58,460 bases of DNA from a virus: IMG/VR virus record IMGVR_UViG_3300028840_003750, positions 1-58,460 of that record; one strand, given 5' to 3'. Position 1 is the stretch's first letter; every line of letters starts with the position of its first letter. Positions 15,023 to 22,845 of this stretch are shown here, piece after piece. The translations under genes were made by a program, and so were the position numbers. The notes below the pieces were generated by a model. It was not told the DNA's origin. It was given only the letters and a program-made list of their open reading frames with translations, and searched no databases.

Positions 15023-15666
15023 TATCCAACAACAGACTGATTGACTATACCTACACCAAGCAGGAATGTATCATCTGTCCCTATCACGTATGTTTGCCAT
15101 GATGGTCTTAGCTCATCAATTGTCTCAATAACCTTGTTTCGCAGATCAAGAAACTCTGATTCCAGTAGTCCGCTCTTGTTGAGCTGTATGCCAATCGTAG
15201 CGTAGTTTGATGACCACTCATAACCAGGCGGACCGGGGTTGATGCCTGGCCAATACGAAACGATATCTGACGGATCTACACGCCTCCCAGCTGTAAAGTT
15301 CTTTCCAGCTATAAGCTCTGCCGCATCAAACATGCCTTGAACATCATTACCACCAAGACCTCTTAGCTTCCCAGCTAACCTGTTACGTCTTTCGATATCT
15401 GGTGTTCCAATAGCTGGTTTAATCGTACAAGCCTCCTCCCACTTGGGAAGATTCTCATACATACTTAATGGGAAGTTTTGCTTTCCAACGCGTCTATTGA
15501 CGCGCCAGATCATTTCTACAGCACGGGCGTCAGCTCTAGTCTCATCGAAGATCTCAGTACCTTCAGACACATCGAGGTAACGGCGCATTGAATCTAACAA
15601 TGCGCCGTGCTCAATGTCCAAGGTATCATCCTTGGCACCGATCCTTATTGGGAGAGTCCAAGTCAT
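15022..15666 (-). CDS. Baseplate/tail protein of the gp48 (DUF2313)-like type
   Basis: A 214-residue protein two genes after the baseplate J protein. It matches the DUF2313 (Mu gp48/YmfQ-like) style: an N-terminal helical part with a RNRLAGKLRGLGGN element near the middle, a YATIGIQL strand, and a C-terminal ELRPSWQTYVIGTDDTFLLG segment. In Mu-like phages this protein connects the baseplate rim to the fibres. Its start overlaps nothing; the stop shares a base with the next fibre gene. Confidence 0.7.
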   Translation of the reverse strand: MTWTLPIRIGAKDDTLDIEHGALLDSMRRYLDVSEGTEIFDETRADARAVEMIWRVNRRVGKQNFPLSMYENLPKWEEACTIKPAIGTPDIERRNRLAGKLRGLGGNDVQGMFDAAELIAGKNFTAGRRVDPSDIVSYWPGINPGPPGYEWSSNYATIGIQLNKSGLLESEFLDLRNKVIETIDELRPSWQTYVIGTDDTFLLGVGIVNQSVVG

Positions 15667-15668
15667 AG

Positions 15669-16193
15669 CTAACGTAGTGCTAGCTGCACCTCGAACGGAT
15701 TACTAGAATTGTTTCCGACATCCGCAAGAACAGGCGGAACAGCATGCTCCTGAATCGTCTTGATAGCTATCACATTACCTGAAAGTGAAAGAACCTTCGC
15801 TGTTACCTCGTCAACAGGATCAAGTGCGATTGTACTTGGTCCTATTACATGACGAAAGGAGACAATCTCAGTAATACCTAAACCGTCAACCTGCGATGCT
15901 GGGAATGTCACAGTATAAAGACCAGTTGCAGTTTTGGTAACAGTTGGTCTAGATGATGCGCCTCCGCCCCAAACTGTATCGTGTACTATGGTAGTGCTAG
16001 GTATATTAAAAGGTGGGGTACCGCCAGACACAGTTAGAAAGCGAACCCAAGCACGTCCAACTGTTTGACTAGTTTGAGCAGAATCCTCAAGCAGTCTGTT
16101 GTATTCATCGTCGGAAACGTCTGTTAACGGGTCCTCTTGCGGTTTACCATTTCGCTTAGGGCCACCAAGGTTAGCTATGGTTTTAGCAAGCAT
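15669..16193 (-). CDS. Virion protein between baseplate genes
   Basis: A 174-residue protein with a helical N-terminal part (DVSDDEYNRLLEDSAQTSQTVGRAWVRFLTVSGG) and a beta-rich C-terminal part (TVTKTATGLYTVTFPASQVDGLGITEIVSFRHVIGP). This looks like a small fibre- or baseplate-attached domain. Coupled by a one-base overlap to the J protein gene. No family recognised. Confidence 0.6.
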   Translation of the reverse strand: MLAKTIANLGGPKRNGKPQEDPLTDVSDDEYNRLLEDSAQTSQTVGRAWVRFLTVSGGTPPFNIPSTTIVHDTVWGGGASSRPTVTKTATGLYTVTFPASQVDGLGITEIVSFRHVIGPSTIALDPVDEVTAKVLSLSGNVIAIKTIQEHAVPPVLADVGNNSSNPFEVQLALR

Positions 16194-17710
16194 TATACCT
16201 GTGCTCTGAATGATAGAAAGTTTAGCCCAAGCTGTCTTGGTGGGGCATGCACAACAGATGGCACAGATGGCTTGGTACGTGTCACAGTTGTTAACGCCTC
16301 ATATCTGGCAGCATAGCTAACATCTGAGATCTCAGAATGCCCAGACTGCAGATCAATAAGAGCTAAAGATGTCAAAGGTGACGGTCTTGCTATTGATTGC
16401 TTTGGCTTCCTTATGGCATACTGAAGGATATCAGGATTCTCTGTTTTCTCACCAGGGCCTAGCTGTTTAACTGACGAAATGAAGTCTTCTGCATACGACT
16501 GCAACAGCTCTGCTCCAGCTGATACATACATACCGACTTGAACATAAGACAGGTCAGGGGTGAACCCAGAATCTATGTTAACATTGTACGCTCCAGATGA
16601 GCCAGATACGAAAAGAATCGCATGCTGCTTAATCTCTTTTGCTACAGGATCCCAAATTGCAAACCTCTTACCTGCTACCGGTGGATCTACAGAAGTGCTA
16701 TCAACTGTCAACGTATATGAGCTAGGAATGGCTGTGACACGGGCAAAAACACCAGGGATCTCATTTGTACTTGGCCATGGGTTGGCATCAAACCACCCTC
16801 CACCCTCACCACCTACGTTCTGAGGCTTCGGTAGCGCTATGTTAATGATAATATCAAGTGGCTCAATAGCTATACTTGTAAGATTAAGGTTTGCGCTACC
16901 TGGCATCTCTGCCACTATCGCAGCTGCAACCTGATTCTGCGTAGCAGTGTTAAGCACAGGATCGTCAGCTGAGCCCACGATTGCAACGTCATAGCTGGCA
17001 GCACCCCTTGCTGCCTCATATACTGCTGCAAACTCTACCGCTGTGCTAGCATCTTCTGCCAATGTTGCAACATGTGACCAGTTACCACCAACAGCTGGGA
17101 ACGACAATCTGCGAATCAGTCTGGCCCGTAGCACCTCCTCACTATCAGCATTTCTACCACCGTCTAAACCTCCAGCTGTTACCTCGCACTTCTGCCCAAG
17201 GAATGCAATACTGGCACTATCCCATGTAAGAACTGTTCCAGCATCTTGATCTGTCTCTGGTCCTGTTCCTTTTGCCTTAAGCTCAACCTGTCCTTCGTCG
17301 GCAACTGCCCCGAAGTCCTTAGATACCTCATACTTTTCACCGTTTGGGGCAGTGGCAACGAAACCATCTGGTATGGGTACTGTGCTAGCAGGTGCGTTAA
17401 CGGTGACTTTAGCGAAGCCAGTTGACCCGATAGCTGGTCGTGGGAATACACCAAACGTTGCAGCCCAGGTAATGAGAGCATCACCGGTAGCGTCTACTGG
17501 GTTAGTATTTCGAAGCTCTACCTTACCATTGCCAATGGCAAGAGATACCCTTTGAGCTACAGCCCAGGCACGCTCATAAAGCTCACTACCTTCTGCTACA
17601 TTAACTTCTACCCCACGCTTACCATAAGCGTAACGTAAAGCGCTAAGCAGTGTAGCCAACACCTCTTTAGGTGTTGGGTACTCTGCTCCGATTGGTAGCT
17701 CGTTAGCCAT
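16193..17710 (-). CDS. Baseplate J-like protein
   Basis: A 505-residue homologue of the baseplate J/gp47 wedge proteins of contractile tails. Recognisable parts are the N-terminal helical segment ending in DALITWAATFGVFPRPA, the FAKVTVNAPASTVPIPDGFVATAPNG strand pair, and the GGRNADSEEVLRARLIRRLSFPAVGGNWSHV segment with the AVEFAAVYEAARGAASYDVAIVGS core. It sits between a gp25-like and a gp48-like gene, as in Mu. The family's usual length is somewhat shorter; an insert near 290-390 accounts for the excess. Confidence 0.85.
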   Translation of the reverse strand: MANELPIGAEYPTPKEVLATLLSALRYAYGKRGVEVNVAEGSELYERAWAVAQRVSLAIGNGKVELRNTNPVDATGDALITWAATFGVFPRPAIGSTGFAKVTVNAPASTVPIPDGFVATAPNGEKYEVSKDFGAVADEGQVELKAKGTGPETDQDAGTVLTWDSASIAFLGQKCEVTAGGLDGGRNADSEEVLRARLIRRLSFPAVGGNWSHVATLAEDASTAVEFAAVYEAARGAASYDVAIVGSADDPVLNTATQNQVAAAIVAEMPGSANLNLTSIAIEPLDIIINIALPKPQNVGGEGGGWFDANPWPSTNEIPGVFARVTAIPSSYTLTVDSTSVDPPVAGKRFAIWDPVAKEIKQHAILFVSGSSGAYNVNIDSGFTPDLSYVQVGMYVSAGAELLQSYAEDFISSVKQLGPGEKTENPDILQYAIRKPKQSIARPSPLTSLALIDLQSGHSEISDVSYAARYEALTTVTRTKPSVPSVVHAPPRQLGLNFLSFRAQV

Positions 17711-18105
17711 TATGGTATAACTCTTTCGTATGTATCGTCAATACCAGTGTTAAGGTCGATAAAGTCTACGCGCTCTCTAACAGAGCCAGCCATCTGACCT
17801 TGCTCAACAATGATGTTTTTGATCAGTATTGCGCCTTCTGTTACGAGCTTCTGAAGTTGCTGCTGTATCTGACTGAACCTAAGAGACAGCGCCTGATCTG
17901 TTATAACCCTAGGGATAGAAGCGTCATCAATAGCAACAGCCATGATGACACGTTGCCTAGTTGATGGCATCTGATCTGGATTACCATCATCTATCATTAT
18001 ATACCTACGCTTAACGAAGTCTACCTTACGAGATGAGTGTAAGGTTGTACGATTAGGCGAAGGTAGAGAGCCAAAGCTCTCATATGGCCCTTGAGAGTAC
18101 CCCAT
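17710..18105 (-). CDS. gp25/gpW-like baseplate wedge protein
   Basis: A 131-residue protein directly before the J gene, the place of the Mu gp46/T4 gp25 (lysozyme-like wedge) protein. Internal features fit only loosely: RRYIMIDDGNPDQMPSTRQRVIMAVAIDD and a C-terminal ILIKNIIVEQGQMAGSVRERVDFIDLNTG. Assignment rests mainly on size and gene order. Confidence 0.55.
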   Translation of the reverse strand: MGYSQGPYESFGSLPSPNRTTLHSSRKVDFVKRRYIMIDDGNPDQMPSTRQRVIMAVAIDDASIPRVITDQALSLRFSQIQQQLQKLVTEGAILIKNIIVEQGQMAGSVRERVDFIDLNTGIDDTYERVIP

Positions 18106-18710
18106 TAGTTGAAGTGTATGACAGCTTTTACTAGCACATTTGTTCCAGCATTGACTGATTGAATGCTATGCCCTATCTCGCGAAAGTGCTCTGGTGGCGG
18201 GAATGTTAGATCATGATATGCTCTACCTTTGATAGATGAGCATCCAAGCCAGTCACCGCGCTTTACGTTAACGCCATCTTCCAAAAGCACCTCAGCAATA
18301 CCTGCAACAACAACCCTGCAAAGAAAACCATCATCAATACCATCCTCGTATACAATACCTATAGCTTCAAGTCGTGTGCTTTGAAGCTGAAAAGCATTAT
18401 TAGAAGCAGGCGATGCCTCTACAACTGATCCCTTTACAGATTGTAATCCTGTCTTGTTCAAAAGCCTAACGGTGTATCCACCTTCAATTGTAACAACATT
18501 ATCAAGCAGGTATGAGCTAATAGCTTCAGCATCACGAGCTGCGGCAGCTGACATTGCTTGCTTAACTGGAAGCTGCCTAACATATGATGGTAAATTGCTA
18601 CCATAGTCTTGCTCGTAGCCAGCCATGCGAGACTTGTATATGTACCCAGCTAATCCAGATATATTAGCTGTGCCATCTGCATTGATAGAAGCTGTGCCAG
18701 TCTCAATCAT
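18105..18710 (-). CDS. Virion protein with a DUF2190-like domain
   Basis: A 201-residue protein. Its C-terminal half (EAIGIVYEDGIDDGFLCRVVVAGIAEVLLEDGVNVKRGDWLGC) resembles the small beta-barrel used as capsid cement in the DUF2190 group and in some fibre proteins. The N-terminal part begins with a repeat-like TASINADGTANISGLAGYIYKS and a helical linker. In the baseplate cluster, between the Pro-rich protein and the gp25-like gene, it is more likely a tail appendage than a capsid protein. Confidence 0.55.
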   Translation of the reverse strand: MIETGTASINADGTANISGLAGYIYKSRMAGYEQDYGSNLPSYVRQLPVKQAMSAAAARDAEAISSYLLDNVVTIEGGYTVRLLNKTGLQSVKGSVVEASPASNNAFQLQSTRLEAIGIVYEDGIDDGFLCRVVVAGIAEVLLEDGVNVKRGDWLGCSSIKGRAYHDLTFPPPEHFREIGHSIQSVNAGTNVLVKAVIHFN

Positions 18711-19015
18711 TGGTCAAGCGGACAAGTTGGAATAGGTAATGTAGGTATCTCAGGCTGCGGTGCCACAAGACTTATACCTTGTATAGATGGATCAGGTATA
18801 TCTATATCAATACCTGGTATGTTTGTCTTTATGGGTAATGTAGGTATCTCAGGCTGCGGTGCCACAAGACTTATACCTGGTATAGATGGATCAGGTATAT
18901 CTATATCAATACCTGGTATGTTTGGTTTAATCGGTTGTATTGGTATCTCAGGCTGTGGTACTGAAAAGCTTACGCCTGGTAGAGATGGATCAGGTAAGCT
19001 GCATAAGCTAGACAT
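18707..19015 (-). CDS. Pro/Ile-rich tandem repeat protein
   Basis: A 102-residue protein built of about three 33-residue units of the form NIPGIDIDIPDPSIPGISLVAPQPEIPTLPI, with proline every three to five residues and strictly alternating Ile. It ends PTCPLDQ. Such spacing suggests an extended, stiff polyproline-like rod or beta-helix-type stalk. Its place next to the spike gene suggests a tail-tip or spike-associated component. I know no homologous family. The gene overlaps the next by four bases. Confidence 0.65.
   Translation of the reverse strand: MSSLCSLPDPSLPGVSFSVPQPEIPIQPIKPNIPGIDIDIPDPSIPGISLVAPQPEIPTLPIKTNIPGIDIDIPDPSIQGISLVAPQPEIPTLPIPTCPLDQ
18735..19005 (-). repeat. 99-bp tandem repeats
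   Basis: Units start at 18735, 18834 and 18933 with a constant 99-bp period. The first two are nearly identical; the third has diverged. They encode the 33-residue units of the Pro/Ile-rich protein. Confidence 0.92.
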
Positions 19016-19016
19016 G

Positions 19017-19700
19017 TCACAGTGTCATTGTCCACTTAGCTGACCCTACTCCTGCGTTTCCGCTTGGTCCGACAACAACACTATTAAAAGGAGCAGTAGG
19101 AGCTATCCCTGGAACTGGCGGAGCTGGTGTAATCACGTATCCAAAATGTCCACCCATGGTGCCACAGTTGAATGAGTTTCCAAGGAAGTGAATACCTTGA
19201 GCATTGATAGTGATCATTGATGACTGTGAGCCATTACCAGCGCTAAGCTGTATACTGTCACCTGTCATTGATATCCAGCAATTGCCATTGAATGTCTGAA
19301 CTACACCGTTGGCGCCGTTCATCTCAAGCGTCATAGTTTTACCAGTGCTCTGATTCTTGCTTATGATAAACACAGAATCACTTTCACGCTTGACTAGTAT
19401 CCTTGCCTCACCCTCTGTTACTATGACACTATCACCAGGCTGAAGCTCACCAACCTTTGATGCATTGCGGTTGTCGCGAAAGTCTAGCACAATTCCCTGG
19501 TCGCCATCCCTAACATAGAATGCTTGAGCAGAATCGCCATTATCAGATGGCTCAACTGGCCTTGAGTAGAAGTTGGCAGGACCATACACCGGGGCATCAG
19601 CTAGGTACCCAAAGCCTTCGGTTGCATTGCCTAGCTTGGCGCGCACCTCACCATTTGTAACAGTTGTTTCAACAACGTCTGCTACTCGTGTGTCTATCAT
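19017..19700 (-). CDS. Baseplate spike protein (gp45/gpV-like)
   Basis: A 227-residue protein of the central tail-spike family. It has an N-terminal OB-like part (TRVADVVETTVTNGEVRAKLGN and FYVRDGDQGIVLDFRDNRN). A repetitive beta-helix follows (GEARILVKRESDSVFIISKN and TMTLEMNGANGVVQTFNGNCWISMTGDSIQLSAGNG), and the tip is Gly/Pro-rich. In contractile phages this trimer punctures the outer envelope. Located between the hub and wedge genes as in Mu. Confidence 0.75.
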   Translation of the reverse strand: MIDTRVADVVETTVTNGEVRAKLGNATEGFGYLADAPVYGPANFYSRPVEPSDNGDSAQAFYVRDGDQGIVLDFRDNRNASKVGELQPGDSVIVTEGEARILVKRESDSVFIISKNQSTGKTMTLEMNGANGVVQTFNGNCWISMTGDSIQLSAGNGSQSSMITINAQGIHFLGNSFNCGTMGGHFGYVITPAPPVPGIAPTAPFNSVVVGPSGNAGVGSAKWTMTL

Positions 19701-20440
19701 TGCTGCTGTGCCCTGTAAAGATCAATCCACTGAATGGCGCCATCAGAGATTCTCTTTACGTACAGATTGCAATAGCTAAACAGCTCTCTGATCTTTTGCG
19801 TTGTTATTGATCCTGCTCCAACCTCATCTATACCAAGCTGAGTACGCTGTAAAAGCACAGTCCCGCTATAGCTTTCAGTAAAGGTGCTAGGCTTTTGCCT
19901 GATCGATAGGTATTGCTTTGATAGAGTGTCTGTTTTTTGCTTCAGATACCAGTGATACTCATTTGCCCCAAAGGCAGAGTCAGCTGCTCCGCTATTGATC
20001 GATACCTCAATCTCTGTACCATCGTATGGCTTTGGTATCCCGCTAAAGCCAGTATCAAAGCCACCGCTACGAACAAGATTTATTATTGGATGAAACTCAG
20101 CAGGGTAGCTTTCAACTTCATCAGCGTCACGATATATACTAGCCAATACAGAGGCTACAGTTTCGGCTTGCAGTGTCTCATTGTAAGATAAGGTTATCAA
20201 CAATGGCTGGACACTAGCTATGGTATACCTTCCACTGTTGATGGGCGCATTGATCACATCCAGCCTCATGTCGGCTAGGTGCCCATCAGCTGTGAAGTCT
20301 CCTGCTCCCTGCGATATCGTTGCTGGTGGACCAGGCGCATAGGTAAACGTGCCAGCTGACTGACCATATAGCTGGTTGCTCGTGGCGCCACCTATCCCGA
20401 ACAGATATCGGAACTGTGACCATGTAGGGATTACAGCCAT
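19697..20440 (-). CDS. Baseplate-region structural protein
   Basis: A 247-residue protein of unrecognised family, located between the hub and spike genes and overlapping the spike gene by four bases. It has many short strands (FTYAPGPPATISQGAGDFTADGHLADMRLDV and GRYTIASVQPLLITLSYNETL) and a SYSGTVLLQRTQLGIDEVGAGSITTQKIRELF segment. Gene order makes a baseplate role likely. Confidence 0.6.
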   Translation of the reverse strand: MAVIPTWSQFRYLFGIGGATSNQLYGQSAGTFTYAPGPPATISQGAGDFTADGHLADMRLDVINAPINSGRYTIASVQPLLITLSYNETLQAETVASVLASIYRDADEVESYPAEFHPIINLVRSGGFDTGFSGIPKPYDGTEIEVSINSGAADSAFGANEYHWYLKQKTDTLSKQYLSIRQKPSTFTESYSGTVLLQRTQLGIDEVGAGSITTQKIRELFSYCNLYVKRISDGAIQWIDLYRAQQQ

Positions 20441-20442
20441 GC

Positions 20443-20499
20443 TTGACAGGTGCTAGTAGGTGCTAGTAGGTGTGCTATGTTTCACGTGAAACGGAGGAG
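20443..20499 (+). promoter_or_regulatory. Cassette A promoter with 10-bp spacer duplication and parS-like palindrome
   Basis: TTGACA 20443-20448 and an extended -10 (TGC-TATGTT, -10 at 20476-20481) are 27 bp apart. The spacer contains GGTGCTAGTA twice in tandem (20449-20458, 20459-20468). Removing one copy would leave exactly 17 bp, the spacing of the sister promoters. The palindrome TGTTTCACGTGAAACG (20478-20493) overlaps the -10, and GGAGGAG follows. Confidence 0.75.
20478..20493. promoter_or_regulatory. parS-like palindrome A
   Basis: TGTTTCACGTGAAACG matches the 16-bp bacterial parS consensus TGTTTCACGTGAAACA at 15 of 16 bases. Overlap with the -10 would also let a bound protein block transcription of cassette A. 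Confidence 0.7.
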
Positions 20500-20502
20500 A
20501 TG

Positions 20503-20799
20503 ATGAACGCTACAATCGCTAATTCAGCCGTAATCCCTGAAACCATTACTGAACCTATTCGGGTTGAGATTATCGGGGAACCAAATCCCTTGCTGCCTAT
20601 CAGACCGATGCGGCGACACGGTAATTGGCAGGTTGAGATAGAACCATGTAAGCAGTCAGAAGATGTTCTTGCTTTACTCCAAGCCCCAATCGGAACGGCC
20701 TACCAGGCTGGCTTCGTTGGGTGGCACCGCGGACAGGTTCTCGCATACGGCGTTAAACCACGAGATGCTGCTGAAGCGTTGCTCGCAAAAGCAGCATGA
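20503..20799 (+). CDS. Rightward cassette A protein
   Basis: A 98-residue protein of unrecognised family lying against the direction of the surrounding late genes. MNATIANSAVIPETITEPIRVEIIGEP begins the protein; the C-terminal half (SEDVLALLQAPIGTAYQAGFVGWHRGQVLAYGVKPRDAAEALLAKAA) looks like a compact alpha/beta domain. ATG 20503 has the better spacing from GGAGG; ATG 20500 is also possible. The gene is bracketed by two parS-like palindromes. Confidence 0.7.
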   Translation: MNATIANSAVIPETITEPIRVEIIGEPNPLLPIRPMRRHGNWQVEIEPCKQSEDVLALLQAPIGTAYQAGFVGWHRGQVLAYGVKPRDAAEALLAKAA

Positions 20800-20805
20800 G
20801 CTAAA

Positions 20806-20821
20806 TGTTTCACGTGAAACA
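20806..20821. promoter_or_regulatory. parS-like palindrome B (perfect match)
   Basis: TGTTTCACGTGAAACA is identical to the parS consensus, and the symmetry extends to 18 bp (ATGTTTCACGTGAAACAT). It lies between the 3' ends of two convergent genes with no promoter nearby, so promoter repression does not explain it. Confidence 0.8.
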
Positions 20822-20822
20822 T

Positions 20823-22040
20823 CTATGCCTCACCAAGGATTAGCGAGCCCTTCGGGATGAGCGTCAGCCGAGTCCGCTGGCCGCGTAGGTCAGCGGACTT
20901 AGTGTTTTCCAGGATCCAGAATGGCTCATCGATGTCCTCTTCTGGGATCACAACCCTAGCTGTTGTCCCGGAAGTCCAGATAGCCCCAGTTGAGCTAAGC
21001 ATCCCTTCTACCGCTCCGGTTATCTGAAAGCCGTTTTGTGACCTGGCACCATGCATCGTGGTAGCCATGATAAGTGCACGTTGCCGATCCGATGCGCGCT
21101 TATCGAATTTGTATAACGGTTTGAAAGCTGCACCACCTTCGCTCTTATAGGTATGCCTACCAGCTGGTATTGTCTCTAGCTGCACCTTTGGAAACGGTGA
21201 GCCTTCTGGACGTGGCGCTCCATCAACTATGATGCCAGCTGTAGGGGCGGTGGCGCTCTTTTGGCCTACCTTATCAGCTTCCTTACCTACTAGGACTATT
21301 TCGCTGTATTGCCCATCATTGGTTTCCCTAACCATGGGTGGGGGGTTATTTATAAAGAGATCGCTATTAGGTATTCCTGCAACGTTACTGTGGCAAATTG
21401 TGTATGATGGATCTTGCTGAAAGTCAGGCTTCGCTAACAGCAATCCGCCATTGACGTCTACTATTAGAACTAGCCCAAAGCGTGCATATATCCTAGCAGC
21501 AAAGGCATATGCCTTTTCGCCATCTCCAACCTGAATATCCTTCTTTTTCAGCTCGGTAGTGATAACGTTAGCTTGCTGGTTAGTGATAGCCTTTCCTGTC
21601 ATTGCTGATAGGTTTTCAGCCGCTGCGATTCGTATCTGATCAAACCCATACATCTCAAGAGCAGCTAGCACAGCGTCAGCTACCTGTGTTCTCTCGTTGA
21701 AGTTTCGGGCCAAGTATGGATCAGCGCTTCCCTCAAACGGTGTAACCAGGACAGTCTTTGCCTCAATGCTGTACTCTGGTCCGGTGTTAGGATACACCCG
21801 ATCGGCTGTAGTGATCAGCATCGTTGCTTGTCGCACGCCGTTTAGCTTCAGCGCTACAAGCCGACCCTTAGTTAGCAGTCTTCTAGCCTCGGGACGCTGC
21901 GCCTTGTTCGGCCGCGCTTGGATGCTCAGTGTCTTTAGCGGATCGAGGTAATTATCTCTCCACTCAAAGCGAGTCCACGACGTGACAGAGTTTCCCTCGT
22001 TATCGATCAGCTCGATTGAAACTCTGTTCTTGTCAGTCAT
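20823..22040 (-). CDS. Baseplate hub protein (Mu gp44/gpD-like)
   Basis: A 405-residue protein of the late-control D/gp27 hub family: N-terminal SWTRFEWRDNYLDPLKTLSIQARPN, EYSIEAKTVLVTPFEGSADP, a central helical LysM-adjacent region (NERTQVADAVLAALEMYGFDQIRI and GEKAYAFAARIYARFGLVLIVDVNGGLLL) and a C-terminal beta region ending TRLTLIPKGSLILGEA. The hub joins the tube to the spike. It follows the DNA-circularisation-like gene in transcription, the Mu order. Confidence 0.8.
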   Translation of the reverse strand: MTDKNRVSIELIDNEGNSVTSWTRFEWRDNYLDPLKTLSIQARPNKAQRPEARRLLTKGRLVALKLNGVRQATMLITTADRVYPNTGPEYSIEAKTVLVTPFEGSADPYLARNFNERTQVADAVLAALEMYGFDQIRIAAAENLSAMTGKAITNQQANVITTELKKKDIQVGDGEKAYAFAARIYARFGLVLIVDVNGGLLLAKPDFQQDPSYTICHSNVAGIPNSDLFINNPPPMVRETNDGQYSEIVLVGKEADKVGQKSATAPTAGIIVDGAPRPEGSPFPKVQLETIPAGRHTYKSEGGAAFKPLYKFDKRASDRQRALIMATTMHGARSQNGFQITGAVEGMLSSTGAIWTSGTTARVVIPEEDIDEPFWILENTKSADLRGQRTRLTLIPKGSLILGEA

Positions 22041-22076
22041 TGTTAACCGTGCTATGTTTCACGTGAAACGGAGAAG
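22030..22076 (+). promoter_or_regulatory. Cassette C promoter with parS-like palindrome
   Basis: TTGTCA 22030-22035, 17-bp spacer, TATGTT 22053-22058 preceded by TGC. The palindrome TGTTTCACGTGAAACG (22055-22070) overlaps the -10, and GGAGAAG precedes the ATG. The -35 lies inside the first codons of the hub gene on the other strand. Confidence 0.78.
22055..22070. promoter_or_regulatory. parS-like palindrome C
   Basis: TGTTTCACGTGAAACG, 15 of 16 matches to the parS consensus, placed as in cassettes A and D. Confidence 0.7.
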
Positions 22077-22199
22077 ATGATGAAGACGAAGAGATTTGTA
22101 GAGCTGCCCTGGAAAACCTACAAGCGTATCTTAGCACTCAAGGAAGCAACAGCTGCTGACTCAGCTAAATGTGTAGTCTTGAACGATTGCAGGAGCTAG
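22077..22199 (+). CDS. Small basic protein, cassette C gene 1
   Basis: A 40-residue protein (MMKTKRFVELPWKTYKRILAL...) with a basic start, a short helix and a C-terminal pair of cysteines. The ATGATG start follows GGAGAAG of the palindrome-bearing leader. Too short to classify. It is followed within seven bases by the next cassette gene. Confidence 0.6.
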   Translation: MMKTKRFVELPWKTYKRILALKEATAADSAKCVVLNDCRS

Positions 22200-22205
22200 T
22201 TACAA

Positions 22206-22601
22206 ATGCCAAAGCATATATGTCCTGACTGCAAACAGCCAAAGAAAACAGCTAAATCCAAAAGGTGCAGATCGTGTGCTGGAAAGCATCGTAAGGGTAA
22301 ACCTTACAAGGTAGTTAGCTTTACCATTGAACCAGAGCAAGCTACGTGCAACCTTGCATTCAAGCAAAAGCTACCCAAAAACAGGCTATCAAAAAGAGAA
22401 GTGCTACACATGGCTATTGAGCTATCTGGGCTAGCTATAGATCTATGTGATTTTGAATGCTTGGCATTTAGCCCAAGTGTTTCAGATGAGCTTAATGCTC
22501 TTAGGAAATATGTAAAAGCTCGCGCTGCCCGCTATGGTAGAATGCTTTCGTTTGAGCTAGCTCATGAGGTAAACGATGCCACGAAGACGAAAGCTATCTG
22601 A
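22206..22601 (+). CDS. Zinc-ribbon protein, cassette C gene 2
   Basis: A 131-residue protein. The N-terminus is a four-cysteine ribbon (CPDCKQPKKTAKSKRCRSC), followed by a basic KHRKGKPYK stretch. The rest is helical (KREVLHMAIELSGLAIDLCDF and SDELNALRKYVKARAARYGRML), which suggests nucleic-acid binding with a dimerising tail. No named family. Overlaps the next gene by 26 bp. Confidence 0.65.
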   Translation: MPKHICPDCKQPKKTAKSKRCRSCAGKHRKGKPYKVVSFTIEPEQATCNLAFKQKLPKNRLSKREVLHMAIELSGLAIDLCDFECLAFSPSVSDELNALRKYVKARAARYGRMLSFELAHEVNDATKTKAI

Positions 22602-22845
22602 GCTTCCAGTAAGGACATCTAGATTTAAGCACACTTGCTGCGTATGTCTCGACGATATCACTACTAGCCAGCGTTATCATGACGGTGGATACTTCAGACG
22701 CTCACATATATGGTGCGCTATCAAGGCTGAAAACGATCACTCAATAGTCAAGAGTAAAGAAGAGATCAATGAGGCAATAAGGCTGAAGTACGATGCTATA
22801 GCAAAGCAGGTTTACGCTAAGCACGATGCTAAGCATAGTACTTGA
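22576..22845 (+). CDS. Zinc-finger-like protein, cassette C gene 3
   Basis: An 89-residue protein with a PARP-like small finger arrangement (CCVCLDDITTSQRYHDGGYFRRSHIWC: C-x2-C then H/C) and a helical, charged tail. The CxxC-DxIxxGxx-HxxC style is common in prokaryotic zinc proteins of unknown role. Its 3' end overlaps the end of the leftward baseplate gene by 17 bp. Confidence 0.65.
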   Translation: MPRRRKLSELPVRTSRFKHTCCVCLDDITTSQRYHDGGYFRRSHIWCAIKAENDHSIVKSKEEINEAIRLKYDAIAKQVYAKHDAKHST

